DNA from: Prorocentrum cordatum
Taxonomy: Eukaryota > Sar > Dinophyceae > Prorocentrales > Prorocentraceae
Direction of reading: 5' to 3'
Assembly (NCBI GenBank): GCA_963575745.1
Contig: CAUYUJ010021040.1
Coordinates: 87,665-145,834, forward strand
DNA: 58,170 nucleotides
This document shows positions 11,171 to 20,399 of the stretch, one piece after another. The notes under the pieces were generated by a model. It was not told where the DNA came from, ran no database searches, and saw nothing but the letters and a program-made list of their open reading frames with translations. Numbering within the stretch: the stretch's first letter is position 1; the number at the start of each line of letters is the position of its first letter. A program made the translations under genes and the position numbers.

Positions 11171-11699
11171 CGAGGAGTAGAGAAAACACGAAAACCTCAA
11201 GCTCCGTTTCGCCATTCGCCTCCCCCTGCCCCTACCCCCCCCTGCCCAACAAAAATTGTGTGCCGAACGGTCGAACGGGCTCTGGGCGCAAGGCCTGTAG
11301 CGCTCCTCTGGCGGCAGCAGAAAACAACGAAACCGCCGGAGTGCAGAGCTGAGAGGCGCAGGAGGTGCAAAGAGAAGCGGGGAAGTTTGAGCAGGGACCG
11401 ACCGCCCCAGCAATCCTAGAAGCCTACCACGAAATGTTCATAGAACCCCGAAATGTTCTCGAACATCGCGTGCAGACCGCAAAAGGATCTTAGAACATTA
11501 TTCGGTGGGCCTACAGTCGAGCCAGGCCGCCTCGCCACTGCTTGACCCACGCTTACCAAGAAAAGCCGTCACGCGGACTGTCCCCGCGGGGGTGGGTGGG
11601 TCAGGGGCCTGCGGCCGTCCCCGCGGGGTATGGGGCCCCGTGGCTTTCCGAGAGCCCTCGGGCTCTCGGGGGAGGAGGAGGAGGAGGAGGGAGGAGGAG

Positions 11700-11852
11700 G
11701 CTCTCGCTCTCATCACCGACTGCCAGAGGAGAGCCAGATCGGGTAGCATCACCTTCCTCGACCTCAGGGAGGCCTTCCACTCCGTCATCAGGGAATTCTG
11801 CATGGAGCTCCCTCCACCGCCGACGAACTTAACGACCTCATCGAGCAGATAG
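11700..11852 (+). pseudogene. LINE reverse transcriptase, motif A fragment
   Basis: In this frame the DNA reads ...ITDCQRRARSGS then ITFLDLREAFHSVIREF, matching RT motif A (F-x-D-L-x-x-A-F). It then runs out of frame near 11805-11818 (a CTCCCTCCACCGCC stretch) and ends at 11852. The next frame reads on from about 11819 as ADELNDLIEQIGIPAV, continuous with the RT downstream. A one- or two-base change therefore separates motif A from motifs B and C, so this copy is probably dead unless the difference is a sequencing error. Confidence 0.7.
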
Positions 11853-11944
11853 GCATTCCAGCTGTCCTCAAGCCCTCGCTCATCGAAAGATTAAAGCAGC
11901 CAGCTTACAACAACCAACACATCGACGACCAGCACCTCTGCCGC

Positions 11945-14410
11945 ATGATCGCCGACCACCATACTTCCAACTGGATGACCGCGAAGAGCGCTGAGCACTA
12001 TCAGTTACCACGGACAAGCACACGACCTGGCGTTCCCTACTCCGATGTCGCTTTCAACACCCACTTCGCCATCATGCTGCGGGCCATCGACCAATCAGCC
12101 GCAGAAGCAGAGGAAAGCAACCAACCATCAGGAGGCCATGACACAGACGCATGTCAGGCCCCGCTTTTCTCTGCAACACCTCACGAGGGCGGCGTGTTCA
12201 GGAACATATCATTCGTCGACGACCTCACAGACTACAACTCGACAGCCAATGCCAGCGACCTACTACAGGTGACGCGACTTTCAGCCACCAGATTGTGTAC
12301 AGCAGCTTACCAGCATGGACTCAAGCCCCACCCTGACACGACGAAAACTATCCTCATGCACTACGGCAGTGGGGCCAAGAAAGAGCGCCAGAAGATCGCC
12401 AGGGAAAAGGTCACCCGCATCGAGCTAGAGAACATCCCCATCAAAGTCCAGCTCGTGACCCAACAGAAAGCCCTCGGCACCATCATCACGGCGGGAGGGG
12501 TCATGGGCCCCGAGATCTGCCTCAGGGTCAACAGAACACACGGCGCTGCAAGACCTCTGGAGAAGCAGCTTCTCCGCCGCAAAAAGCTATCGATGAAGGC
12601 CAAGATAAAGTATGTCCACGCCCTCTCGACCTCGTCTCTAATCTACAACCACCACGTATGGAACCGCCTGACCAAGAAGGACCGCAACCACATCGCGACC
12701 AGGTACATGGGACCATACCGAGTGGCGGCATCCATGCCCAATACGAACACGCCCGACAAGCACGTCACCAACAGCGAGGCGATTGCGAAGACGGGCATCC
12801 CCGACTTCGACAAACACCAGACGGCAGCCCGATTACTATGCTTACCCCGCCTCCTGAACCACGCTCCCGCCGTCCTATTACAGCTACTCGATAGCCAGCG
12901 ACAACATAGAGGCACATGGAGTCACCTCCTCAAGCAGGACTTCGCCTTTCTCAGAAAGCACCTCCCACAAGACAGATGGCCAAGCAAGGACCAGCACGAC
13001 AGCGACATCATCAACTGGGCCCGACAAAGACCCAAGCACTGCACTACCGCGGTCAAGTCGGCCACAAAGTTCCACTTGCACTACACGCGAGACAAGGACC
13101 AGCTAGTCAGGTTCCAGAAGGTCATCCGAATGCCCATGGCCCCATCGAGCACCGTCGACATAGAGCACTCCGACCACGACTCCAAGACCAAGTACGTATG
13201 CTACATCTGCGGCCGCACGGCAACCAAGCAGGGAATGGCAGTGCATATGGGACGGGACCACCCCGACAGCGGGAATCCTCGACGATGGGCCACAGGTGCA
13301 GCGTGCAGGTGCTGCCAGCCGGAGCTCCACACCTTCCCGAGGCTCCTGAAGCACCTCGCGGTGGCCCACTGCTGCCGAAAGTCATGGCACGCATGGCATG
13401 CCATGACGATGGAACCTCTTACTGAGCAACAAATCGCCGACAGCCACGACGCCATCGCCACGACCACGGCAGCAAACAAGAAGTGCGGCCGACAAGCGAC
13501 CTTCAGCGAGATACCTGCCTACAAGATCGACATCATGCCGCTCCCACTCATCGAGACGTCCCCCACCCTTCCCATGGTCTACGCCGCTATCCAACCGACT
13601 GCACCCCAACCTAATGCACTTCAGGTACCCGAGCCAGCCGAACGGCAGGAAGAAAAACAAAAAAAGAGGAAAGAGGAGCACAAGAGGTGCAAACGGGGCC
13701 TTCGAGGGACAAGACGGAGAGACAGAGAGGGAGAGAGAGAGAGAGAGAGAGACACAAACAACAAAAAACTAAAAACAAAAAACACAAACAAACGGAGGGA
13801 GGGAGGGAGGGACCGGAATGGACGTCAGAGCACAGCCAGAGGCCCCAGCGGCGGGCCAGAAAGAAAGGCACGAGAGGCGCAGAGGACACAGTGCAAAGCA
13901 AGGGCGCAGGCCGAGAAAGGCTCGAGCATGAACTCGTCATGCGCCGGACGCCGCTCTCGTCAGGTCCGACGCGGCTGCGGGCCAGCGGTGGAATCAGCGG
14001 CGGTTCAAGCCTCCGAGGCCTCCGAGGCTCCAGGCGCTGCTCCGCTCGGACCTCCACGGCCATTGCCGGCGTCGGTGCCAGAGCCGTTGCTGGCGTCGGA
14101 GCCGGAGCCGACACGAGTGCCAGGGCGACGTGCCGATGCTGTACTCCTGCCCGCGGGGCTTCGAACGGGTGGAGACTCTGGAAGGAAGTCGCGAACCGAA
14201 GCTGGAGGTCGAGGCGCAGGTGGAAATGCCGTCGCCTTCAGACCCCTGGTCAACCTGCGAACTGGTGGCACCGGCGCGGATGAAGACGGGGCCGGCCGTG
14301 CTGCTCAATGGGTGCGGGTCGTGGCGAGGAAGACACTCTCCGTCGCTGCCGCTGTCGCGCCCACCCCTCGACCTCACTTCTCCCGGCTTGTCCCGGCCTC
14401 TCTGGGGTAA
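11945..14410 (+). CDS. LINE ORF2-like reverse transcriptase with C2H2 fingers (incomplete)
   Basis: The frame is open from about 11819; 11945 is only the first Met, not a true start. RT motif B (TRPGVPYSDVAFN) lies at about residues 26-38 and motif C (SFVDDLT) at about 89-95, with F instead of the usual Tyr before VDD or ADD. Fingers follow: CYICGRTATKQGMAVHMGRDH (about 13198-13260), spaced C-x2-C-x11-H-x4-H, and CRCC...HLAVAH (about 13303-13370). Recognisable LINE sequence ends near 13640. The rest of the frame crosses a GA repeat (13718-13752) and GC-rich DNA and is likely chance read-through. The role would be target-primed reverse transcription of its own RNA. Upstream endonuclease and start are missing. 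Confidence 0.75.
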   Translation: MIADHHTSNWMTAKSAEHYQLPRTSTRPGVPYSDVAFNTHFAIMLRAIDQSAAEAEESNQPSGGHDTDACQAPLFSATPHEGGVFRNISFVDDLTDYNSTANASDLLQVTRLSATRLCTAAYQHGLKPHPDTTKTILMHYGSGAKKERQKIAREKVTRIELENIPIKVQLVTQQKALGTIITAGGVMGPEICLRVNRTHGAARPLEKQLLRRKKLSMKAKIKYVHALSTSSLIYNHHVWNRLTKKDRNHIATRYMGPYRVAASMPNTNTPDKHVTNSEAIAKTGIPDFDKHQTAARLLCLPRLLNHAPAVLLQLLDSQRQHRGTWSHLLKQDFAFLRKHLPQDRWPSKDQHDSDIINWARQRPKHCTTAVKSATKFHLHYTRDKDQLVRFQKVIRMPMAPSSTVDIEHSDHDSKTKYVCYICGRTATKQGMAVHMGRDHPDSGNPRRWATGAACRCCQPELHTFPRLLKHLAVAHCCRKSWHAWHAMTMEPLTEQQIADSHDAIATTTAANKKCGRQATFSEIPAYKIDIMPLPLIETSPTLPMVYAAIQPTAPQPNALQVPEPAERQEEKQKKRKEEHKRCKRGLRGTRRRDREGERERERDTNNKKLKTKNTNKRREGGRDRNGRQSTARGPSGGPERKAREAQRTQCKARAQAEKGSSMNSSCAGRRSRQVRRGCGPAVESAAVQASEASEAPGAAPLGPPRPLPASVPEPLLASEPEPTRVPGRRADAVLLPAGLRTGGDSGRKSRTEAGGRGAGGNAVAFRPLVNLRTGGTGADEDGAGRAAQWVRVVARKTLSVAAAVAPTPRPHFSRLVPASLG
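13718..13752 (+). repeat. (GA)n tract
   Basis: A short GAGAGA run lies just downstream of the recognisable LINE coding region. Confidence 0.9.
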
Positions 14411-14461
14411 AGATGCCGACTCGACCGATAATTGCATCACACCACCCTGCCTCCTCCTAGC

Positions 14462-14614
14462 TGCCTGCTCCTCCTCCTCCTCCTCCTCCTCCTCCTCCTC
14501 CTCCTCCTCGACCTCCTCCTCCTCCTCCTCGACCTCCTTCTCCTCCTCCTCCTCCTCCTCCTCGTCCTCCTCCTCCTCCTCCTCCTCCTCCTCCTCCTCC
14601 TCCTCCGCCTCTTC
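14462..14614 (+). repeat. (TCC)n tract
   Basis: An almost pure TCC run with a few TCG and TTC interruptions. Confidence 0.95.
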
Positions 14615-14734
14615 CACAATTGCACAATATGAATACTACTCTCCTCTCTCCCTGGATGACGTCCGGAAAACATCCGGCCCCCTCCACGTAATGTTTTTGT
14701 ACACAAGAGATTCCGGGGAAATGGGTTTTCGCTT

Positions 14735-14942
14735 GGCTTGTTTTCAAAATGATGCTCCCGCTGAAGCGCTGGCTTCATTTTGGGGTTTTCGATTGTTCCG
14801 AATCGTGCTCCCGCTGCAGCGCTAGCCTCATTTCCGCGCATCCGCAGGTTCCGAATCTTGCTTCCGCTGCAGCGCTGGCCTCATTTCTGCGCTTCCGCTC
14901 GTCCTGAATCGTGATCCCGCTGCAGCGCTGGTGTCATTATTT
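14735..14942 (+). repeat. Tandem repeat of about 60 bp
   Basis: Three to four units each carry a TCGTGCTCCCGCTGCAGCGC-like segment followed by a CTCATTT segment and a TTCCGAATC-like word. It is distinct from the 82-bp family, although both have AGCGC words. Confidence 0.75.
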
Positions 14943-15263
14943 CCAGCGCCATGCCACGGCATGGTTTTCGGTCCTTCAGATTACGCCCCAAAATCTAGAA
15001 ACATGCCTTCCGAAAAAACCATCGGAGGTGATTACACATTCGGTGACGATTCGTTGATTTTCGGGGCCGCAGAAGGCCCCCCTTTCCACTTTGGGGCGTC
15101 GCCACGCCATGCTTTGTCATGCTACGCGTTGATCTTCAACCCCATGCTATGCCTTGTAATGCTATGCCATGCTACGACATCCGATTGTGCGAATAGAGAG
15201 GAGATCTACGCCATGGTAAGGGATGGGAGGGAGGGGTATAACGTCAGATATGACACAAGCGCA

Positions 15264-15299
15264 CCTAGCTTATCCTCCTCTCCCTCCTCCTCCTCCTCC

Positions 15300-15332
<33 letters not shown>

Positions 15333-15590
15333 TCCCTTTCCTCATCCTACATCTCCTCCTCCTCCTCCTCCTCATCATCATCATCTTCTCCTCCCTCTCC
15401 TCCCCTCCCCCCCTCCTCCCTCTCCTCCTCTCCTCCTCCTCTCCTCCTCCTCCTCCTCTCCTCCTCCTCCGCCTCCTCCTCCTCCCTCCCTCCTCCTCCT
15501 CCTCTCTCCTCCTCCTCCTCTCTTCCTCCTTTCCTCATCCTAACTCCTCCTCTCCTCCTCCTCCTCCTCCTCCTCATCATCTCATCATCA

Positions 15591-15662
<72 letters not shown>

Positions 15663-15684
15663 ACAGCAGCAGCAGCAGCAGCAG

Positions 15685-15767
<83 letters not shown>

Positions 15768-15768
15768 G

Positions 15769-15866
<98 letters not shown>

Positions 15867-16096
15867 TCATCATCATCATCATCATCCCTCTTCCTCCCCT
15901 CTCTCTCCTCCCTCGCCTCCCTCTCCTCCTCTCCTCCTCTCCTCCTCCTCCTCCTCCTTCTCCTCCTCCTCCTCCTCCTCCTCCTCCTCCTCCTCCTCCT
16001 CCTCCGCCTCCTCCTCCTCCTCCTCCTCCTCCTCCTCCTCCTCCTCCTCCTCCTCCTCCTCCTCCTCCTCCTCCTCCTCCTCCTCCTCCCTCATCA
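15264..16096 (+). repeat. Large TCC / ATC / CAG trinucleotide block
   Basis: TCC repeats (15264-15580) pass into a long ATC run (about 15580-15885) with two short CAG islands (about 15650-15686). Almost pure TCC follows (15925-16090). Every reading frame is open, so long ORFs here are artefacts of the three-base period. Confidence 0.97.
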
Positions 16097-16317
16097 TACC
16101 TACATCCATCTTCACTTCCCTCCTCTCCCTCCCTCCCTCCCTCCCTCCCTCCTCTCTCCCTGCCTCCCTAGCCCGGGCTCAGATCGCTTCCGCCGGAGGT
16201 CGCGAGCCCAAGCCAGGAGGCCCCCCGCCTCTGCCCTCCCCCTCTTCGCCCCATTCCCCTTCCACTCAGACCGCGCCATGTCCGTGCCTCCCTGGCGGGC
16301 GGCCCCGCGCCCACGGC

Positions 16318-16962
16318 GTGCTGCACCGGAGCGACGTGCCCAACGCCTGCGGGCCGAAGGCCGAGCCGTGCAGGTGTTCCTTCGCTGCTTCGACGAGCTC
16401 GGGCGGCATCGTGGAGGTTGTCCCTCCCGGCTGGGGGCGGCGCTGGCCACAGCCCTTCGTCCACCGCGGGCGGAGCCAGCCAGCGTCCGGAGTTCTGGTC
16501 AGCTTCAGGCGCTCCAACAAGTTTTTGCCCAGCCAACCGCAGGAGTTCCAGCCTCAGGAGTACCAGCAGCGGGAGTACACGCAGGAGGGGTACCTGCAGC
16601 AGGTGTACAGCCAGACCGGTCCCCTGCCGCCGCTGGAGTATCTACAGCTGGCGTACCAGCAGGCGGAGTTCTTGCAGCAGAAGTGCAGCCAGTCCGTTCC
16701 CCTGCAGCCGCAGAAGTTCCAGAAGCAGGAGTTCCAGCTGGAGGAGTTTCAGTCCGGTCCCCTGCCGCTGCAGGAGTACCAGCAGCGGGTGTACCAGCAG
16801 GCGGAGTTCTTGCAGCAGGGGTGCAGCCAATCCGGTCCCCTGCAGCCGCAGGAGTACCAGCAGCAGGGGTACCAGCAGATGTACCAGCCCGGCCCCCTGC
16901 CGCCGCAGGAGTACACGCAGCAGGAGTTCAGCCAGCCGCAGGAGCTCCACTTCAAGCTGTAG
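16318..16962 (+). CDS. Low-complexity Gln/Glu/Tyr-rich ORF over a 15-bp minisatellite
   Basis: This 214-codon frame has an ordinary N-terminal 60 residues. From about residue 70 it is built of five-residue repeats of the QPQEY and QQAEF type, encoded by imperfect 15-bp units such as CAGGAGTACCAGCAG (about 16530-16950). The other plus frames are also open and read as GVPAA-type repeats. The minus strand is open too. The period explains open frames without selection, so this may be a minisatellite only. If it is a gene, the QPQEYQQ frame is the most protein-like. No family was recognised. Confidence 0.25.
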   Translation: MLHRSDVPNACGPKAEPCRCSFAASTSSGGIVEVVPPGWGRRWPQPFVHRGRSQPASGVLVSFRRSNKFLPSQPQEFQPQEYQQREYTQEGYLQQVYSQTGPLPPLEYLQLAYQQAEFLQQKCSQSVPLQPQKFQKQEFQLEEFQSGPLPLQEYQQRVYQQAEFLQQGCSQSGPLQPQEYQQQGYQQMYQPGPLPPQEYTQQEFSQPQELHFKL

Positions 16963-17358
16963 CGCCCTCTTTTTTGCCCCACAGCCCTGCTGTGGCTTCA
17001 GGCCACACACACTTCAGAGATGGCCAGTCTTTTGGGTTTTTTCGGCCCGTCGTAGCGGCCGCCCGGCAGGCGCCGCCTCTTGACGCAGTCACAGTCGCGC
17101 GGCAGCGCGGCTACAGTCCCGCGCTGCGCAACCTCGCCAACCGGCCTGAAGCAGCAGTCCACAGCGCACAAGTGCTTGCAGCGGTGCTCCTCGAGACTCG
17201 AGGCCTCGTGCACCCTGCCAGGGCACTGCTTGCTCGAGGCGGCCCTGGAGACTGACGCTTCGCTCTTTTTGAGGGGGGGGGCCATGTCTGGGGTGTTCAT
17301 GCGCAGCCTACTCCGAGCCGCTTGTTCACCTGACAAAAGTTGATTGGCCCCCCTCCAC

Positions 17359-17559
17359 CTAGCGGCCGGCCTTTTTCAGGCTGCTGGACGGGTTCGTCTG
17401 GTCCCTGGGCGTACCCTCGACCCCGTTCAACGGGGTGGGCGGGCGTGAGGGACCCGATGTGCTCGTCCTCTCTCTCCTCCTCTCATGGCCTACGATTGTC
17501 CGGTCATTCCTCCCAGGCAGTGCTTGCGATGTTGCACTTTTTCTCACGTACGTTGTCAT
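17359..17559 (-). CDS. Short basic ORF, possible exon
   Basis: 66 codons, rich in Arg, Ser, Thr and Pro (for example RTIVGHERRRERTSTSG), with no simple repeat. It lies 52 bp downstream (in the minus direction) of the zinc-cluster frame at 17611-17811. It could belong to the same broken or spliced gene. The family is not recognised. Confidence 0.2.
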   Translation of the reverse strand: MTTYVRKSATSQALPGRNDRTIVGHERRRERTSTSGPSRPPTPLNGVEGTPRDQTNPSSSLKKAGR

Positions 17560-17610
17560 TGCTTCACATTGCTATTGTTCATCCCTCGTTTCACCTTACA
17601 ATTGCCCGGT

Positions 17611-17811
17611 TCACAATACAGCCACCTGGGACACCCACCGAGGTGCACGCCAGCTGCTCACCCCCGCGTCAGCAGCGGCCTCAGAGTCCCGCTCGTTTTC
17701 CCAGGCAATCTTACCTCGCGCTTGCAGATTGGGATGCTTCTTCAGGCAGTGCATGCAGACATCGACGTGCGATGCAATGGTGGCGCACTCTGGGCAGCGA
17801 CCGTGCTCTCC
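17611..17811 (-). CDS. Small ORF with a C-x2-C-x9-C-x2-C zinc-binding pattern
   Basis: A 66-codon frame between two stops has no ATG. It reads GEHGRCPECATIASHVDVC, then MHC and LKKHPNLQARG. The four Cys (17746-17796) in C-x2-C-x9-C-x2-C spacing, followed by LKKHP, look like a zinc ribbon or knuckle of the kind seen in retroelement proteins. Without a start it is an exon or a fragment. Neighbouring minus-strand frames at 17359-17559 and 18111-18302 have similarly protein-like composition. Confidence 0.3.
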   Translation of the reverse strand, partial: GEHGRCPECATIASHVDVCMHCLKKHPNLQARGKIAWENERDSEAAADAGVSSWRAPRWVSQVAVL

Positions 17812-18110
17812 TCAAAGACGGGCCTGCCCCCTAAGGGGGCGGATCACACGGGAGAGTACGGCACGAACGTACGGCCAGCAGTTTCTTCCCTCAACTCGCA
17901 CTCAGTTTTTCCGCCATCAGTCACACAGGGCAAGGCTTGCAGCTCTCATCTCAAGAGCTCCGCGGTATCTTCAGTGGACCCCCCCTCCATCCTCCTCCTT
18001 GATTATCCCTCCTCCCTCCTCCTCCCTCCCCCAGCGCGCTGCTCAGCAGCAACAAGGCGGTTCGACCGCCCACGGCCATTTTGGCCCTCCGTCCAGCTCC
18101 TCCTTTCTCC

Positions 18111-18302
18111 TCACGGTCTACTTAATTTGGGTAGGCATTCCCAGGCCAGATACTTCTTTTCTAGCCCTACACTGCTCTCTGCCTCGAGGGCTGCCCTGCT
18201 ATGGGCAACGAAGCAGGGCCCCGCTGATGTCTCTCTTCGCACGGCGCTGCAAACTCCTCCTCTCTCTTTTATGATTCCTCTCTTCCCCTCCCGCAGCGCC
18301 AA
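18111..18302 (-). CDS. Short ORF, possible exon
   Basis: 63 codons of mixed composition (GKRGIIKERGGVCSAV ... GLEKKYLAWECLPKLSRP), free of simple repeats. No family was recognised. It might be an upstream piece of the same fragment as the zinc-cluster frame. Confidence 0.2.
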   Translation of the reverse strand: MALREGKRGIIKERGGVCSAVRRETSAGPCFVAHSRAALEAESSVGLEKKYLAWECLPKLSRP

Positions 18303-18564
18303 TACCTCTCTCCCGACAGTTTTCGGGACGAGAGCGGAAGCAGCTCAGCGTCCATGCTCTCGGGCTTCTCGTGTGCAGCCTGTGCCAGTCCTGTTGGCCG
18401 CTGCGCTCAAGCTAACTTGCAACGAGCTAAGTATAGTCAAAAGCCCTGCCTCCCTCCCTCTTGCTCCACCTCCACCTCATCTTCCCCGCATCGTCCTCCT
18501 CTTTCTCGTCCTCATGGAGTTTATTTCCTCCACCTCTGCTCAACCTACACATCTGCTCAACTGT

Positions 18565-18740
18565 GAGGCGGGGATCAGCATATCCACCGCCTGTGAACCG
18601 ACATCCTGGGGACCCCGCAGGCGGTGGGCATGGATATATTTTGGCCTCTGGGGGCACAGATATATCCATATCCACCGCCTGTCGAGATCTCCAAAAATCG
18701 ATCCTCCAGGCGGTGGTGATGTATAAATCCTCGCCTCGGA
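18565..18740. mobile_element. Family D hairpin repeat with inverted ends
   Basis: The start (GAGGCGGGGAT ... ATATCCACCGCCTG) and the end (CAGGCGGTGGTGATG ... ATCCTCGCCTC) are inverted repeats of about 30 bp. A second inverted pair sits in the middle: CAGGCGGTGGGCATGGATAT with ATATCCATATCCACCGCCTG. The arms alternate A, A', A, A'. Related copies lie at 1-85, 37000-37115 and perhaps 37570-37725. Confidence 0.65.
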
Positions 18741-18814
18741 TCAACCTCTGCTCTTTCTCCGCTTTCTCCTCGGCTCCACCTCCACCTCCTTGGTTTTTAT
18801 CGCAGTGTTCCCCT

Positions 18815-19010
18815 CCCAACTCGTCTCCCTCCCTCGTCCCCCCTCCCCTCTCGTTCCTCCCTCCCCACCTTGCTCCCCCTCTCCCTAGCCACCCACACCT
18901 CAGTCCACCCTTCCTCCCTCATCCTTCCTCCCTCCCTCCTTCCGTCCTCCCCCATTCCTCCCTCCATCCTCATCCCCTCTTCCTCTCTCCTCCCAACCCC
19001 TGGGGAAACC
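18815..19010 (+). repeat. C/T-rich polypyrimidine stretch
   Basis: Irregular CCTCCCTCC sequence with no clean period and no gene. ORFs on either strand are low-complexity. Confidence 0.6.
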
Positions 19011-19014
19011 AAGA

Positions 19015-19155
19015 GGTACCGATACCGCTACTCCCCAGACCTCTCCTGGGGTGCGTTCTGACGAGCATTTCGAGGCGAATCCAGCGGTGGCGACGAGGGC
19101 CTCCCAGGAGGCCCAAAAAGGGGGAAACGGCGGGAAGAGTAGCGGTATCGGTGCC
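19015..19155 (+). mobile_element. MITE-like element with GGTACCGATACC ends, copy 1
   Basis: The left end GGTACCGATACCGCTACTC and the right end GAGTAGCGGTATCGGTGCC are inverted repeats with one mismatch in 19. The core carries GTGCGTTCTGACG and CAGCGGTGGCGACGAGG, then CCTCCCAGGAGG. A second copy with an extra internal segment lies at 51962-52169. Confidence 0.8.
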
Positions 19156-19424
19156 TTTCCCTTCTCCCAACTCCTTCCCCCCTCCCCACCTCCACACCAG
19201 CCCTCAAACCGACCCAACTGCGCAGAGTTTGCGGTGGCCCGGCGCTCGGTGTGGCGCCGGGGCGTCACCGCGCGCGCCCACAGCAGGGCCGCGCCGCCGC
19301 CGCCGGCGGCCGAGAGCAGCAGCAGCGCGGCCAGCGAGCAGGCCAGCGAGGCGCCAGGAAGCTGAGCCGCAAGAGCAGCGCCTGGCACGAGGAGCAAGAA
19401 ATGGGAGGGTGGTAAATACGCACT

Positions 19425-19608
19425 CTGAGATCCTTCAGTTCAGCGACCTGGCCCCTGAGCGTCTCCATGGCGACTGGGGAGGCGAGGATTACTGAACTGA
19501 TTTATTTCGGTGTTTTGGCATACCGAAATTCATTAGTTCATTAATCCTCGCCTCCCCAGTCGCTAAGGAGACGCTCAGGGGCCAGATCGCTGAGCTGAAG
19601 GATCTCAG
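19425..19608. repeat. Near-perfect palindrome with 87-bp arms
   Basis: Arms 19425-19511 and 19522-19608 are reverse complements with about 8 mismatches (about 91% by eye) around a 10-base loop (GTTTTGGCAT). Each arm read toward its outer end encodes a similar peptide of the form SPVA-x-ETLRGQ, then (V/I)AELKDLR. This looks like an inverted duplication of a piece of coding sequence. Transcribed through, it would make a long hairpin RNA. Confidence 0.9.
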
Positions 19609-19627
19609 GGGGCGTAGTAAAGGGGGG

Positions 19628-19770
19628 AAAATGCCAGGTCTCGCTTCCCGGCGCGCGGAGCGCGCCAGGGGCGGCACCGGAGGCGCCGCCGGGGGGCCCA
19701 GCGCGGATCCAAGGAATCCGCCCGGAGCGTGACAAGTTTACGTTTATGCCGATTTCTATTCTTCGAGAGA
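19628..19770. mobile_element. Family B GC-rich fold-back, copy a (left arm decayed)
   Basis: The core GAGCGCGCCAGGGGCGGC and the right arm (CCCAGCGCGGATCCAAGGAA, then CAAGTTTACGTTTATGCCG, then TTCTTCGAGAGA) match copies at 45950-46172 and 56452-56634. The left arm is only partly recognisable. Confidence 0.7.
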
Positions 19771-20076
19771 GCAAATGGGGGAGTGGGGATCGACTATACC
19801 GTCAACCCGTATAATAAGGACGCACGATAAGGATGCAAGGGCCGTGGAAGACCATGTCGGCATTTTTGAACGAGGCTGGCCTGCGAAAGTCGCCAAGGAT
19901 GGGCGGAAGGGGCAAGGATGCAAGGGTAACCTTCGAAGTTGCCCATCCTTCCTACGCGGGTTGATCGTAACTGCGCAGCCTGTCTCCCACGAGCCTAGCA
20001 ATCTACTGCGTGCTTGGCAGCGGCGAGGGCGGCTTCCGTCTGGCTCACGTGCGCTGCGGTGCCGTGCACAGGAGGA

Positions 20077-20260
20077 GTGGGGAGGAGGAGGAGCGGGAGG
20101 AGGAGGAAGAGGAGGAGGAGGAGGAGCAGGAGCAGGAGCAGAGGCAGGAGGACAGGGCAGGACAGGACGACGAGGAGGACATGGAGGGGGATGATGGAGA
20201 CGGGGAAGATAGACATGATGAGGGATATGAGGAATAGTCATAATATTAATGCTCCATGAG
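20077..20260 (+). repeat. GGA / GAC purine-rich tract
   Basis: GGAGGAGGA followed by GAGCAG and GACGAGGAC words; low complexity. Confidence 0.7.
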
Positions 20261-20271
20261 AGGGCAGCGGG

Positions 20272-20352
20272 CAGAGAGAGCGAGAGAGACAAAGAGAGAG
20301 AGAGAGGGAGGGAAGAATATAGAGAAATAGAGAGAGAGGGACCGAGAGAGGA
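20272..20352 (+). repeat. (GA)n tract before 90-bp array 2
   Basis: A GAGAGA run sits about 50 bp upstream of the 90-bp array. Array 3 is also preceded by a GA tract (52782-52952), so the pairing is repeated. Confidence 0.85.
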
Positions 20353-20399
20353 AATTTGCCTGGCGAAGGACCCAACCATATGCAGTTGTGAATGCCGCA

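Larger units (their letters stand above)
11690..13810 (+). mobile_element. LINE-type non-LTR retrotransposon, 5'-truncated and frameshifted
   Basis: Recognisable coding begins just after a GGA tract (11672-11700) with a reverse-transcriptase motif A segment (FLDLREAFHSV). It continues through motif B (RPGVPYSDVAFN) and motif C (SFVDDLT) to two C2H2-type fingers. The upstream endonuclease and first RT motifs are absent. An A-rich stretch (about 13754-13800, AAC and AAA words) follows the coding part and could be the remains of a 3' tail. Truncation at the 5' end is typical of LINE copies. Confidence 0.8.

Noticed and set aside
14931-17255. 774-codon plus-strand ORF
   Set aside because: Most of it is poly-Ser, poly-Ile and poly-Leu from TCC and ATC repeats, then GVPAA repeats from a 15-bp minisatellite. 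The three-base period explains the absence of stops.
18060-18100. Possible dinoflagellate spliced-leader relic (GGCCATTTTGGCC)
   Set aside because: Only an 11-base, partly palindromic core resembles the spliced leader; the flanking bases do not match.
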